Shown here piece after piece: positions 1 through 12,975 of a DNA stretch of 64,000 nucleotides. This DNA is from Pyrenophora tritici-repentis. Taxonomy: Eukaryota > Ascomycota > Dothideomycetes > Pleosporales > Pleosporaceae. Both the position numbers and the translations under genes were made by a program. The stretch lies in contig NC_089399.1 in the NCBI RefSeq assembly GCF_003171515.1, positions 3,472,001 through 3,536,000 of the forward strand, given 5' to 3'. The first letter of the stretch is position 1. Every line of letters begins with the position of its first letter. The notes below the pieces were generated by a model that searched no databases, was not told where the DNA came from, and saw only the letters and a program-made list of their open reading frames with translations.

Positions 1-2
1 AC

Positions 3-1618
3 AACAGAGCGATCGAAGATTTGAACCGCCGTTTGTCGCAAGCAGAAGCTGCTTTGAAGAAGTCGGAGTCAGATGCACGGCTCTCAAAGGACCAGCACAT
101 GGCTAAGATCGCATCTGACCAAAAGATAGCCGCATCAAAACTTTTTGACCTGGAGAGTAGGTACCAGGAAAAGATCAAAGTCCTGGAAGAGACACTGCAT
201 GAACGACCTCGTCTCGGTCGGGACCAAGAGACACAGACTGCTCTCATTGAGAGAGCTCTCTCTGAACCCAATCAGGGGAGTAAGAATCGTAAGAGAGTCA
301 GTCGGCTCAATGAATCAGTGCCCGGGGCGCCAAACCAACTGGACTCTCGAGCGGACAACCTCTTCTCAGTAGTCCAAGTTAAGGATTCTCGACCGCCAGA
401 TGATGACTCAGGCGTATTCAAGAGCTTGTTCGAGGATCCACTTGGAAGCAAGGAATTCTTCGATGACGAACCTGATCTCTCCATGGTTGGCCAGGCCGAC
501 TTTGTGTCGGAAACTCAGGGAACTATGCCATTTTTGGGACTTCCAGGGCTAGTTCCGGAAACCCAAGACGTCGGTGCCTTATCAATGTCGCAGCATGTCT
601 TCAAGGAGAGGCTAGCTCGCGCCTCACAAGAAGAACAGAGGCCCCGAGATTCCAGCTCAGTTGATTTCAGCAGCATAGCTTCTGAAGATCTGATACAACT
701 GCAGAGAGAGGCCCAACCGACGTCTCGACCAATGCTTCGTGGCCGTGAGTGCAGCTACCCCAAGCATGGGTCCTCCCAGAAACATGTCGCTAAAGTTTCA
801 TCAAAATCTGAGAGCGACTCTGTGGCTGAATTGCGATCATCTCAGTCGTATGATCGTCCTAGATCACAAGCCAATACAGCTTCTCGCATGATGCCTCCGG
901 AGCATAATTCGCACCGCTCCCAGTCACGCAACGGTAACTCTGTCCCAGAGAAGGTATCATCTCAACACTCCGTATATGGACAGGCGTCCCGAAAGTTCAG
1001 CAGCAGCAATGTTGATACGACCGACCTCATGCACTCGAAGTCGTCAGTAGCGAGGCAGACGCACAGTCAACATGATCCCTGGAATTCCGCTGAATCAGGA
1101 TCGCAACGGAAGGTAGGCACAGCAGTACAGGATCGTATCGTGAAGAGAAAGGTTTCGCCCTGCGATTCAGATAGGGATTCTAGTATCAAGAAGCCGCGCA
1201 ATTCTTCTCAGGCGGACAGGAGTCTCGGCACCGCTGACCAACGTCCCCATGCATCTAAGTTGTCCGTTCCTGGCTCTCGCTCGAAGGCGCAAAATGGGCC
1301 CCCCTATGCCCGTGGACCGTCCTCATCGTCACGCCCGAAAGCCTCAATCACCTCTAGTGTCCAGCCTCGCACTGGCCAAATGACCTCTTCAAAAGACATC
1401 TATTCCTCCCGCCAACGGCCTTCGTCACAAGCATACGCTACGTCTCGCTCGCAGGACTCTCCGGCTCGACAGACGAGGAGTAAGAGTATGTGTACCAATC
1501 CGATATAATGGCGGTCATATCGGCTTAAGCTAACGCGGTGTTTCTAGGCAGGAAGAATGTCAGCTCTGGAGACATTTACACTGATCGCTTTGACGAAGAG
1601 CTTGGCAGGAAGCGGTAA
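3..1618 (+). CDS. 3' part of a serine-rich coiled-coil protein gene (partial, two exons seen)
   Basis: The frame is open from the left edge, so the true start lies outside the window. Exon 3-1485 is followed by an intron at 1486-1547 (donor GTATGT, branch-like CTAAC near 1530, acceptor TTCTAG) and a short last exon at 1548-1618 ending in TAA. The joined frame adds about 23 residues rich in charge. The first 70 or so residues have heptad-like Leu/Ala/Lys/Glu spacing, as in a coiled coil. The remainder is low-complexity, rich in Ser, Gln and Arg, with a basic patch (KRKVSP, KKPRNSS) that could be a nuclear localisation signal. I recognise no catalytic domain and do not assign a family. A structural nuclear or cytoskeletal role is possible but unproven. 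Confidence 0.7.
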
Positions 1619-2330
1619 AAGAATGTAGGATCGTGGATCGATGTTGCGACAACAAAGTCTCTCAGTGTATCTGCCTATGGGGTCACTCAGTCACCAACTA
1701 AGCGGCTTTACAACAAGGTGAGTTGAGATCTGTGTATACAGATCAATAGCATGTGGTCATTTAGACCTGCGGCAGAGCACTGTTACTCAGCTGCATTGTA
1801 TGTCGAGGTCGCGCAGTATTGTTTGTCTCGAGTCGTTTCTTCGTTCTGTCCTGTTTCAAGGGGTATAGTAGTTATGGGTAAATACGGCGAAGGCCCTGAT
1901 ATGTAATGCTTATGGAGGAATCGGCAGCGCAAAGGGAAGATTAATGTAGAGAAATGAGTGTATGCGGGGAACCCATATACAGATATTAAGTGTACATGAT
2001 ATCGCTGGCCCTGGTGTTGACATAATGCAGTCAATTTCTTTTGGGGTTTTCTCTTTGTGCCTGTACAGAACTGATACTAGTCCTTAAGAGTTTCCAGACT
2101 CTCAATTAGTGCTTCACCGGGTGGCGAGGCGGGCGGTGAGGGCTTCTGTTTGGCGCTAGCGTTATATGACAAGGCCTTTCGAGTCTCTCCCTCGCCACCC
2201 ACACAATCCCACTCACTCCCCAAACAACCTTTCGTTTTGAGGCTCCCGAGCTTCTTCATTACCTCTTCATACCTGTCTTGGTGTCTTTTTACTTTGGCTG
2301 CATGCCTTCAGTCATTGCGGTCACTTAGTG
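1619..2330. other. Intergenic, nothing recognised
   Basis: This is the 3' flank of the preceding gene, about 700 bp long. Short open frames exist on both strands but none has a convincing start, splice pattern or family resemblance. Confidence 0.5.
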
Positions 2331-2590
2331 ATGGCGTCGACTCGTGGGCGCGAAAGCACTCCTGGCTCGTCTCACAGCAATGTCGCTCTCGAACACGAAG
2401 AGATTGCGCGATTAGCTGAGGGATTATATCAGGCCTGATGGCGTGCATACTAGAGGCTTGCACAGCTTGCCGCGATCGAGTTCGGTGCTCTGGTGTTGAC
2501 TTTCCAGCCTCCAGCCTCTACCCCGCCAGAAGCATCAACAACCACAGAAGCCTTTGGTGAGATGGTGGCCAGACTCATCGGTAAGTAAGA
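2331..2590 (+). pseudogene. Decayed gag-like or coiled-coil ORF with in-frame stops
   Basis: An ATG at 2331 opens a frame starting MASTRGRESTPGSSHSN and continuing EHEEIARLAEGLYQA. It is broken by TGA and then TAG only four codons apart, yet continues in the same frame for about 45 further codons with similar composition (RLAQLAAIEFGALV, then a Pro/Thr/Glu-rich stretch, then GEMVARLIGK). TGA and TAG are what C-to-T changes at CGA and CAG give, so RIP-like damage is plausible. A Ser/Gly-rich start followed by a helical segment resembles gag-type N termini of fungal LTR retroelements, but I cannot name a family. Confidence 0.3.
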
Positions 2591-2599
2591 TTCTTTCTC

Positions 2600-3930
2600 A
2601 ATCTCAGCGTCTAGCGGCAGAGGACGCAAGAGCTTCTTGTTGCTCGCCTGGCTGAACCAGTTGCCTGGCTGCAGAGGCTGCAGTGACAACAACAGCGTTT
2701 ATGGTATCCGCTCCCTCACCAATAGCCCTTCCACAAGAAGCTTTTTCTAATGCTCTCAGCTGACTGAGCCTTTTGTTTAGATCATCATCAATATTCTCGT
2801 CGACGCCTTTTAATTGCAAAGGCGGGACAGCCTGGACCTTCGCAGCGATGGACTCACCAGCTCACCCCACCCCATCAACCTTGTCGAGAATCCTTCTCGA
2901 CAAATATGATCAGGTAAAGTGGCTATATCAATACCCTCAGGTGTTGGCGCATCGCAACTCGATCCTACTCCTCAGCTCGAGGTACTCATGTGGCATCTAT
3001 GACGATCCCACCATGGAGCTCCGCATTGACTACTCATCCACCTCCTTCATAAGAACATTGAATAATCCAGAATCCTACAGGCAGCTTGACCTTTGCTTGC
3101 CATTTGGTCATGCATCTTCTAGTCCGACCAGACTACTCCCCTTGTCCTCGAACATTGTCGGACACTTCAGAGCCATCGAGTCTTAACATTGTTACCACGC
3201 AACGAGAAGCTTGAGATCCAGGCAGCGCATCGGCATCACTGTCCGGGCTTGGTCTCTCTCATCGTCGGTGTTGACTAGACTCATCTCATGGAGTGCCAAT
3301 GAAGCGCCCATGAAGCGCCCATGAAGCGCACACGAACCCACATCACCAGGCATGTATTGATTCCCTTTTTTCGTCCTCACTTACGCCCGGCCCCCATGAG
3401 TCATACGCTTCCTCATGATGTAACGATTTATTAAGCCCGGATAAGAATACGCTTCATCAGGCAACCTGACCTTTTGCTGGGAGTGAGCTGCTTCATGTCT
3501 GCTTCGGCAGGCATGCGATGATCTCCAATGCTGGGCTGGGTGTCCTGCCTGGCTCAGCAAGGCACCACGCCGTATCTGGCTGACGATACATCATCTTCCT
3601 CTCGCTCTCTCATTGCCGCATTGGAGTAAAAGCTGACGAGTAGCACATAGGTAGTTCGGGTATATGCCTTCGACATACGGTGTGTACTTCCTCTGTTTCC
3701 GCATCTCATTGGAGGTCCGGCATTCTTTCTTCTTTCCACGAATCGCGACATCGACAGCTCGAAAATACCACTACACCGTACTTTCAGTTGATGCGAACGA
3801 ATTTGCTCGATATCAACTCGGGATGCCAGACAACCGACAGGCCAGGCTTTGAGTGTGTGACATTGCGCCTTGAAGCATGTGCGCCACTGCTAAGAAGTGC
3901 TGCTGCCCCTTACTGTCTTTGCGACAAGTC
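2600..3930. other. No supported gene
   Basis: Overlapping frames occur on both strands around 2600-2820 and 2773-3186, but their codon patterns conflict and neither has a recognisable motif. A small direct repeat of about 11 bp (ATGAAGCGCCC) occurs three times near 3306-3330. Confidence 0.4.
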
Positions 3931-3933
3931 AAG

Positions 3934-6900
3934 GTATGTCTTCCATCTCTTTGCTTATCTTCGCATGCCTCTACACCCTTTGTTTCACGGCCAGCGACAA
4001 AGTGGTGCACTTCCTCATAGTGCATGTTCACTGTAGCTGGCCAAGAAGAAATACACCAACGCGCGGTCCCCGGACACCGGTGGAACTCAAAGAAAAAAAG
4101 TGCTCCTTGTCTCCGACAAAAAAGTCCAAAACTACAACTAATCCAACACCTGGCGAAGAGGTGGAGTCTCAAACCGCGATCGACCAAGGATATGTGCCGT
4201 CGGAGAGGGCAACTCGCCCTGCCAATCTCTTCGGTCGGATTGTCGCTTATCGTACATTTTGTTACTCGTCGCCTTCTCTTCATATTTTGAGAGCAGATGC
4301 TGACACTTGATCAGTCATTCGCAGCTTCTATGCTACCTCAGGTACGGGGCCTTCGATGTCTTGCCCTATCAGTTAAGGTATGTCACCACATTTTTTACAT
4401 CATCTCTTTCCAAGACCCCAACCCAGGCGCCGGATGCACTGGACTAGACCTTCATCTCTCTTCTCGTACACTATTGAGTGCGCCGATATTAGCACCAAAA
4501 ACGCAGTAGCATTTCCAGAAGATGGTTGAAGTGCAATTTGGAAAAGTACAAGATTCCTGCTACTAGCAGGCGCTCTGGCGAGGGAGTGTAGATTTGAAAA
4601 TCCGAGGCTCTGTGCGTCGCGACACGGGATCTTGACCAGGATGGCTTACCTAGTATGTGTCACTCGTTGGATTGATCCCGTTCGTACATTTCGGCATCAA
4701 AATGATCAACTCGGGGCGGCTTTGGAGATGCTAGGCTGACACTCAAGACAGGTTTCGCCCACCATGCCGGTCACTGACCCTCAACTCAAGCTTCCGGCGA
4801 GATGATTCCGCATCCAGGTACGTATAACTCATTCTTACTCCATCCTTCCCCCATACTTTGCAGGCGTAGGGTGTGTGAGGACGATTCCTTATATCTATCT
4901 TCATACCCCAACGCATCCGGTCATTCGGATGCAAATGCGCCAAGATCAACAAAGACCTGCATGACTGTCGGCTTCTGCGAGAGTGGAAGTCGTGAAACGA
5001 TACAGAAGATTGGCAATCATCTTCTAGGATGACAAACGCTTCCAGGCGAGGAGGAAGCTTGCTACAGTCATGCAGGTGACGTGCGATCTCGACCAGGATG
5101 TGCTAGCGTCCGTCCGCAATTGCTATTACATGGATTGGTCGCACTCATACATACATATGAGCGGTGAAAATGGTGATGCTGGCAGCCAAGATGGCTGCCT
5201 GTGCTGACAGTCCAAGTAGTTCGCGATTCGACACGGCTGGCACCCCCAATGGGCAATGGGCCTTGATATTTCTCGCATCCTCGCCTTCGAGATGGGAAAG
5301 CAGAAGTTGTAATCTGGTAAGTCACTCCTTTTCTGCTCTCTCCTCATTACACCAAGCCTTAGACTACACGAGTCTGAGTTTTCTATACCCTTTCCCTAGT
5401 TGTCGCAAGGCTACATCAACTCCCACATCGCAACGCAACACCCATACAAAGCTTGTCTACAACCAACCTCTGACGGGTAAGGAGCATGTATGCGTGTGCG
5501 TATGCGAGCGGAACAAGGGGGTTTCCAGGATGGTGCGCTCCTGAACAGCGATGGTCATTCTGGGAGGCCTTGCTCGTACATTCTTCACTGGGCAAGTCTG
5601 CACTGTGACTCAGCTGACAGACATCTACCTCAGATTGACGCATGCGACATGTGGTCTCTTTTGCAGGTAAGTCGCCGCTCACTGGCATTTTCCAACAACC
5701 CCGAGGCAACCGATGATGGTATATCGACACTTATCGCTGAGGGTCTTCTCACACCATATCTTCCCCGATATCCATATACCGCAGCAGAGCCACTCCGGAG
5801 CTTAGGCCAAGATAGAATTGCCGATTCCGCTTTTATGGTACGTTATGATTTTCTTCTTCTTTCTCAACACCACGCATCGCATGATGATCCAAGGGCTGTA
5901 TTTCTGAACTACCAAACGACGACACCACCCCTGTCTGACCAGCGCGTACCTGACGCTAGCCGTACAGCATCTTTTCATGAAGACACTGACAAAATCCTAG
6001 GTCCTTGTGAAGACGCCGTCCGCAGATGGTAAATACGGTACGTTCGCGTATTCTCCTTTTCCCGGGATGAGCGATCCGCTCGATATGATGACTATCTGGG
6101 TTACACGTTCCTCTATGAATGACAAACGATTTCTGATCCTCGATGTTTCGCATCTCGCACCCCAAAAACCTGGGTGCATCACCGGCTGATGCGACCTTTT
6201 AGTGGCGATACCAGTACGAGTGCTGGCGAGCATGAAACCCTTCTCCGCATAGGTAAGCACTTCCCTCCACCTCCCAACAAGTCGACAATGATGATCACTC
6301 TTATTATTGAGGGGACGTACCTTGGTGGTACGGGAGAAGCTGGCACGTGCAACCGCATGTGGCTATGAAAACACACACCTTCTGATGTCTTTCCATCACT
6401 CAATGCTAGTCCGTCACTCTTGCTAAGCTGGACTGACCGAGAGCAATAGATGTCTAATCACCGGCGACAACACCGACGCTTCCGAATATCGTCTGTAAGT
6501 TTTCCATCTCTTTCCCTCTTCACTCATCGCAACGATGCCTGGTTTTCGAAACCCGCTGTAAATACGTTGGTAAAAGGAAGTAGACTGCGTGCCAGGCATC
6601 GAGGCTTGTATCCGCTCTACGCAACATGTCGAGGACCTTGTCTCCTGAATATCTCGGAGTACGAAATTACTCTTTCTGGGCGATCTTTTTTCGCTAAAAA
6701 CCGTTTCGCATCGTCTTAGATACCAGCTGATACATATCTAGGTCTTCAAGATCCGTGGTGAAATCCGGGATTCGGCAGCCTCAACCTTGTGAGTACTTGC
6801 GCCCCGTCTTAACTACTACTTAGCGCCGTAATGAACAATTGGTTTTTCTTGCTGATATCCCATGATGCCAAAAGAATATCTGAGCGCCTCTCATCGAGAT

Positions 6901-8000
6901 TGCTATTGACTTTGGTGTCGAGATTGTGGCTGAACTTTTGCAGAACTTTTGGATGTGACTAGTCCATGCTCGACCGGCTCCGATCTTCGCCCGTATATCG
7001 CACATGCTCGTTGAGCCTCGTCGTCGATCTCACTGCTTGACCGCAAGCAGTACTGGTGTGTCGGTCTAGACACCTCAGCTTCCAAGTCAAATCTCCTTCC
7101 CCTCGCTCTGAGAATGCTGGGATATCCGGAATGTAGTCAGGCGTGCTATGTCGTCGCATCCCGTGTCCAGCCATAATGGAGTATCTGTAGTAAGCCCATA
7201 ACTCTTTTTTTGTCCCTATTAGCAGTTGCAAAGATGAATCTGTCGCCCCGAAAGTCTGTTCTTCAATGTCTAAATATGGTTTTTGACACGGATCGCGTGT
7301 ATAAACACGGATCACCTGTAACCAGAGGGGACTCCGGGATAATATCGCAAGATTACCGTAGTCAAGACTGTTTTAAGTACCCATGCTCGGTTTATGGCTG
7401 AGTAACTTTAAATGTTTTCGATGCTGTTACTTCAGAGTTTGACCGAGCTTTGCTAACGCATGATGAGTCCAGATTGGAGCTATCGCTGCTCTTCGTCGGG
7501 GAATGAACTGTTCGCCATTTCAGCTTTTCGCCAATGCAGCTATACCAATCTCCCCTCGGCGCACGCAGCTCCCATACCTTCGGTTTGCGCATCCCGGGCA
7601 ACACCATCTGTGACTCATGAGGCTTAGCCATACCAAATTAACGGTATGTACAATAACCCTCCTTCTTCCCTACCCTTGCAAAGATGATTTATCCTCTCTC
7701 GGTGGAGACTCCTCGAAAAGGTCATTACACGTAGTTATAGGCCGCACGGCCGCGAGAGAATGATCTTGACAGAGAGACGACAGCCTTTTATCTTACCTGA
7801 GCAACTTGTCCTCACCTACCATTACAGCATACATAGTTAATGGATCTTGCTGACAAGAGGTTTCAGATCGCGCGCGGCTACCACAGCGTTACTGTGGTAC
7901 CGCGTTTTCTTGGGCCAGTCGACAATGGAGTCTCCTGCCACGTCTTCTTCGGTGGTAAGTATGCTCGACTACAGCTGCAGCTGAGGCTTTTCGCGCTTGA
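3934..8000 (+). repeat. Gene-poor tract with recurrent splice-donor-like motifs
   Basis: Donor-like motifs recur on the plus strand at about 3934 (GTATGT), 4378 (GTATGT), 4818 (GTACGT), 5317 (GTAAGT), 5667 (GTAAGT), 5838 (GTACGT), 6038 (GTACGT), 6253 (GTAAGC), 6495 (GTAAGT) and 7955 (GTAAGT). Most are followed by 20-40 nt of CT-rich sequence, as in fungal introns. Flanks at 4640-4740 and 5085-5190 share scattered words (GACCAGGATG and others), suggesting an old duplication of about 450 bp. No long coding frame links the motifs. They could be remnants of a multi-intron gene, a decayed tandem family, or an unannotated spliced noncoding transcript. Confidence 0.35.
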
Positions 8001-8139
8001 CTTTGACAGGCATTTGAAAGTGGCAATCAATCCACGTCTTCGCAAGACGGAACAGCACTCAATCTCTGCCAGAATCATCCCATGGACCAGGAGAGGCATA
8101 TGACTGACCCGTCCTGCGTTCATGAACTTTGCCGGGCAT

Positions 8140-8270
8140 GAGGAAGATGGATCTCTTCGCGTGAGCGCGAAATTTCCATCTCCTCTCCAGTACCATGGTA
8201 CCGAAACTTGGCGTACTAATCGAGGAACCATCAATTACACGATTTCGACGAGAGCTTCACCGATGTTTTT
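8140..8270 (+). repeat. Interspersed repeat family A, copy 1
   Basis: About 130 bp aligning by eye with 16865-17000 (same strand) and with the reverse complement of 38625-38755. Shared blocks include a TTTCCATCTCC / TTTTCATCTCC segment, a GTACC-containing segment, CTTGGCG and a GAAGAACCATCGATTACA-like segment. Read on the minus strand, the copies give a protein-like string around W-Y-x-x-G-D-x-N, but stops in this copy prevent a functional frame. Confidence 0.5.
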
Positions 8271-8274
8271 CGAC

Positions 8275-11200
8275 ACTTCCCTCCGGGCATGAGGGGAATG
8301 TTCGACGATGTTCGCGTTCGCGCGTTCGTCCGAGAAAGACCGAGAAAGAGCCGGGACTGTGTCACGAAAAGGGTTAGCTGATGTTTGCCGGAAGGGGCGT
8401 CTTGCCCTCGTCAAGCCTCATCGTTCCGCGCCGTCGCGATGCCATCGCTGCGTTCAACACGGGCGAGCGATGAAGACACACGCATAGCAAAGCGGAACTC
8501 CAGGAACCATGTACCTTGATATCTTCTTTGTGTTCGCTTTGTTGACCAGGCACGATGCGTCTCGGATACTCCGTTTCGTCCGACCGCCGAGATTCCTCGT
8601 TATAGTGCATCTAGGATGTGCTTTTGCTTGGAATTCGCGAATGCCGTTACGAAGATACTCGGACGCGCGGTATTCTGGGCAGCTGGTGTCGCATCGGACC
8701 ACCACCAGGTGCGTCTCTATGAGCTGTGTTCTTCAACGTACGCATGCCCTGTTTGGAGGCCGCCATGTGTAGAGTGCCGGTTGGACCTGGCACAGCCTGT
8801 GCCCGTGTGCTGAAGGTATGCACCGCATCATCTCCAAGACACTTTTCTTTCTGGTCTCCGTGACGCGCTTGTATGCCTTTGTCGCCCTGTTGTTGACCAT
8901 CGTCGATCGGATCGTGGCAGAAACGCTTAGTACATTGGAGAGTAGGGTCGCTCGGTATGTCCGGTCGCTCGAAGGAAGCTCTCGCCGTTGCCGTCGCCGG
9001 GAAAAAAGAGTCGGGTTGCGCGAAGGTTTCTGACTCCTCATTACCAATTTCTACAACTATTTGGGTTTGATGTGAACATGATCTCGTTGCGTACCTCGTC
9101 TTGTCTTTTTCAGTCTCTTGTCTACGTCGTCTTGTTTCCTCAAGTTGCCGTTTCTGGTCGGCCATCTCGAAGATTTGGAGTCCGCGGGCCCAAGAAGGCT
9201 ATCTTTAGGCGCAAGAGAAGGTATCGCACGAGGACTGCTGCTACGGAGACGGTCCAATCTCTGTGCTCCGAAAAAAATAATATGCGCTGGACAGGCCTGT
9301 TGTTCTCGTCAACTTCATGCTTGCAGACAGAGATGGACAACCAAAGCCACTCATCGGGCCCTGCTGCTGCCATGAGGTTATTACGGGTTCTCGTCGTCAT
9401 TTTTTATGCATGGAATTACTCTCTGCTTCCTGTTACGTCGGTGTCCTTTCCCTCGGAATATTCTGCGTCATCGCTTTGGGGTTTGTTTCGCTCAATGTCG
9501 ATTACGGCGAGACGGATTGCTCATGGGCAGGATGGTTCGCGGGAGGAATTCGAGGTCTGTAAGAGAAGCTCTCGAGTAGGGACGACCTTCTTTGCGCAGT
9601 AAATTCCGGCGATGGAGTTGCGAATGCTGCTCCGCACACTCAGAGCATGTGAAAGGCCATTTGGCGCTGCCGCCGCTCCAGCTTCCCGCCGCAAATTACC
9701 GCTGTGATATCCAATTATGGATAACCATAGTGTTTCCTCTCGTAGCCTCGCCACTTCTGCCATGCCCGTTGTATGGGTCGTATCGGATGTGGTGCGTTTT
9801 CGAGCTGTGGCGAACATGGAGTTGTTGACTAGCGGAGGTGGCACTCATGCGGCGGCTTCGGTTTACACGACTAGAGAGGTCAATGTTTTCATGTCAGCAG
9901 AGATTAGGCGCTTTGTGTCTTGAGCTGCTTACCATGAATGTTTCCACGCAGAAGGTGCCCAGGATCCTGCCAGCCTGCGTTTAGCACCACAGAGGTGGCT
10001 TTCGCACACCCGCCCTGGCACCCTGGTGTTAGGATACAACCCGAAACATTGTCCAGATAATTCGCCGAAAACCTTCGCGTCTCGAGTCTCCAGGTATGCC
10101 TTTTTTGTTGTTTTGGTGTTTCGGGTGTACAGCGAACCATTTCCGCATTGTTGTTATTGGCGCGGTGCCACGGGCTTTTCAGGCAATAGTATGCTGCCAC
10201 CAAGAATTGTAAAAGCTCTACGCCGTTGCAAAATTTCGAGGACTTTGTGTATGGTGGCGCCAAGTTGGAGGGGTATGAAAGTGGATGTCGTGGAGCTCGA
10301 AGCAAATCGACTGTGAGCATGCTCAACTAGTGACGCTTAGGTAGCAATGGTAGATTCTTCACTTCTTTGTCTACTGTTGTCCTATGTTCCCTTGCAAGAG
10401 TTTGTAAGCATGCCTATGTCCGTCTGTCACCCTGGCCTTGGTTGTACCTTTGATCGCGTCGCCGCTAGACCGTTGCTTCATGGTATGGTATGCTGGCGAT
10501 GATGCTGCAGCGTGCGTCGTCGCCGTTCGGGTACCGTAGGGTCTGAGTATGAGGTTGCCTGGGAGAGATGGGTAGTGAAGGGGTTGGTGGTTGGGATCAT
10601 GACAATCTTGTTGCAGAGATGGGGATCTCTGGTGTTGCGGAGGACACAGCGGAGGCCATGCAACTTGAGATCAGCCACGCCGCCGTCTTGATCTGCCTGT
10701 TGATCTCCCTGCAAGCATGATGCAGCTCTCTGCCAAGCACAGAGAGAGACGAGTCTATCTTCTGAAATCATGACAAAGTCTGTAGGGGGGCACCAGGTGT
10801 TCCAGAAAGGGCTGCAGAGGCCACACAGTCTGAGATTGGTTATGTCGCCAGCCACATCGCTGTGTTGTTACATTTAGAAGCATCAGGGGCTTGTGGGCAT
10901 GGTGTTGCTAATGACTAGAACTTCATGTGCCCATAAAGCTTTCTGGTGTACTTCTCATGCCGCAGCCTTGAGTTGTTTTGCTCTCTGCCTCGTCTCTGTC
11001 TCAAAAGCTTCCAGATTTGTGCAGGCATAGTTCTTGTGCTACTGGACTACAATGGCAGCCAGGGAGGCTTTTCTATACAAGATATACTTCGTTCATCTTC
11101 CCATACAGCTCATTATGGTCTGAAGGCGTCTCACCAAGCGTAGGGCTTGGCACAGGCCATGGTGGTGAGGCAGCTCTGGGGCACCATCTCACTAGCGTCA

Positions 11201-12526
11201 CGGCCAGAGAAGTTGAAAATCAGCAACCCACAACAGAAATAAGAGGCTGCAGTAAGTCGTGAGGAGATTCATAGAGTATATAGCTATCTAAAGATGCAAT
11301 TCTGAACCTCCTATATCTTTCCCTGGTGTTGCAGTGGCTCAGTGGGTGTTGTACCGTGCTGCGGCCAACAGCCTAGACCCCTGTCTTTCCTTCTCTGTCT
11401 CTCTTTCTTCCCCACAATGACACTTCTGGCGAGAAACTCGTCGTCACCTCCGCTATCTCTCACAGGGGCCACGCCATATAAGCAATCTTTTACCCCACCT
11501 ACTTTCTCTCTTCTACTTCCCACTTACACCCAGCCCCGCCGCCCAAAATTGTCTTCTAATTGCCTTTTCTCATAGCCACAAGAGCTTCTTACTTCTATCC
11601 ACACCCTCCGCTACAGCCGTTCACTGCTGCAACGTATCTGCTCGATCTTTCGCCGGTCAGCTGCCAACTTTGGCACTGACATTGACAGCTTTGCCCCTTC
11701 CTCGCCCCGCCTCTGTATTTGGCTAACAACACGAGCCAGATATTCTACTCACTGCGGCGAGTCATATTCTACCTCACGGTCTCCAGGCGGCAGCAACTTC
11801 GCTGGCCCAGGCTGTCGCTCGTCGAGTGGCTACCCCGCTTTGGCAGGCCAGGCAGACTCTTGTAAGTACCTTTGACACAGGCTCAAACCCATCCTGCTCT
11901 CAGCTACTACTACAATTCCTTTGTCGTAGTGCTTCGGTAGCTAACAGTTCACCTCCAGCTGTCACTGTCGCCCCCATTTGACCGCGTCGAGTGGGCTGCT
12001 TCAGTAACGCAAAAGCCAGTCCGACAGCTTTTGAGTTGCTTCTGAGGCTATTCATCATTAAGTGTCATCCTCTCTCATCTCTGCTCCTTGACTGACTACC
12101 AAGTACAGCTACTCGACTGGCCTTGGCCTCTCATCCCCACCTTCGATCGACTTCCACACATCCGCACATCCGCACACCCGTCCAACATACTACGTCTTCG
12201 TTCTATCTCACTAAATCACCATCACAACAAGCATGCGTGGCATGGCTGGCAAGTACCCCCTTCTATCTTCCGTTTTTCCTTGACTGACACACCATCGCAG
12301 CAGGTCACATCAACACTGTCACATCTTCCATGGTGTGACTCAGTGTCCACAACACGTACGTATACCCAGCCCCTCATTGATCTAACACATTGCAGTGCGG
12401 GAGGCAAAATCTGACTCTGGGTCCCCGTCCCCGCCTCCTGGTAACGTCAGCCTCGCAAGAGGTTGACGGCAGACAGAGCTCCAGTATACACGACAGGTCA
12501 CAACTGGGATCTACTGTTGCCAACTG
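8275..12526. other. Gene-poor, no supported gene
   Basis: Several frames of 80-200 codons overlap on both strands without motifs, good starts or splice support. The best candidate is a minus-strand frame at 10478-10855 (125 codons). It contains two related halves, MAGDITNLRLCGLCSPFWNT and GGVADLKLHGLRCVLRNT, matched by a DNA-level duplication of about 180 bp; I do not recognise it. The stretch 11300-12400 is CT-rich on the plus strand, like a fungal promoter or 5' UTR, but leads only to gene fragments. Confidence 0.4.
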
Positions 12527-12661
12527 CAAGAGAGCCAGAACAGTGCGCAAGGCACAAAGCTCGCCGACGATGCCTCTGCCTACATTCATCACTTTAAGGA
12601 GCGCGCTGTCGCCGAGCGAGAGTTCCGGATCAAGAACCTTGTGCAAAGCAAACCGAGTTGA
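12527..12661 (+). pseudogene. Orphan coding-like fragment (unidentified)
   Basis: Forty-four codons with strongly coding-like composition (AQGTKLADDASAYIHHFKE, then AEREFRIKNLVQ) end in TGA just before a GTAGGTACC donor-like site. The piece has no start of its own. It is the first of a run of fragments in the same orientation and probably derives from the helical part of a conserved protein I cannot name. Confidence 0.3.
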
Positions 12662-12732
12662 TCTACCAGGTAGGTACCTATACCTACCCCTAAATTCGGA
12701 CACGCAGCTAACAAATCATGTAGTAATTATGG

Positions 12733-12925
12733 TAGAGTGCTCAGCTTCAAGCGCATCACTTACGTTGTTCTCGACGAAGCTGGTCGCATGTTCGACATGG
12801 GCTTTGAGCGTCAATCTTGATTTCTTGCCGACATCCGCCCCGATCGTCAGACCATTCTGTTTTCAGCCACGATGCCGAAGAACATGCATGATTTGGCGAA
12901 AAAGGCGTTGAAGGACCCACCCTCG
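12733..12925 (+). pseudogene. DEAD-box RNA helicase fragment (PRP5/DDX46-like), broken
   Basis: One frame reads [20 protein letters not shown], the motif II region of a DEAD-box helicase with the last Asp of DEAD changed to Gly. After a TGA and a shift of frame it continues [19 protein letters not shown] and [12 protein letters not shown], which is motif III (SAT) and its usual surroundings. The spacing between motifs II and III is normal for the family and the wording is close to PRP5-type splicing helicases. Only about 60 of the more than 400 residues of the core are present, so this is a dead fragment. Confidence 0.7.
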
Positions 12926-12975
12926 TACACGAGGTAACAACAGAATGATCCTTCCGCGACGCTAAGGCTTCTCAC

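Noticed and set aside
3300..3335. Short tandem ATGAAGCGCCC repeats as a CRISPR or minisatellite
   Set aside because: Only three short units without spacers; no CRISPR is expected in a fungus.
9904..10326. 140-codon minus-strand ORF
   Set aside because: No motif, and it overlaps equally long frames on the other strand.
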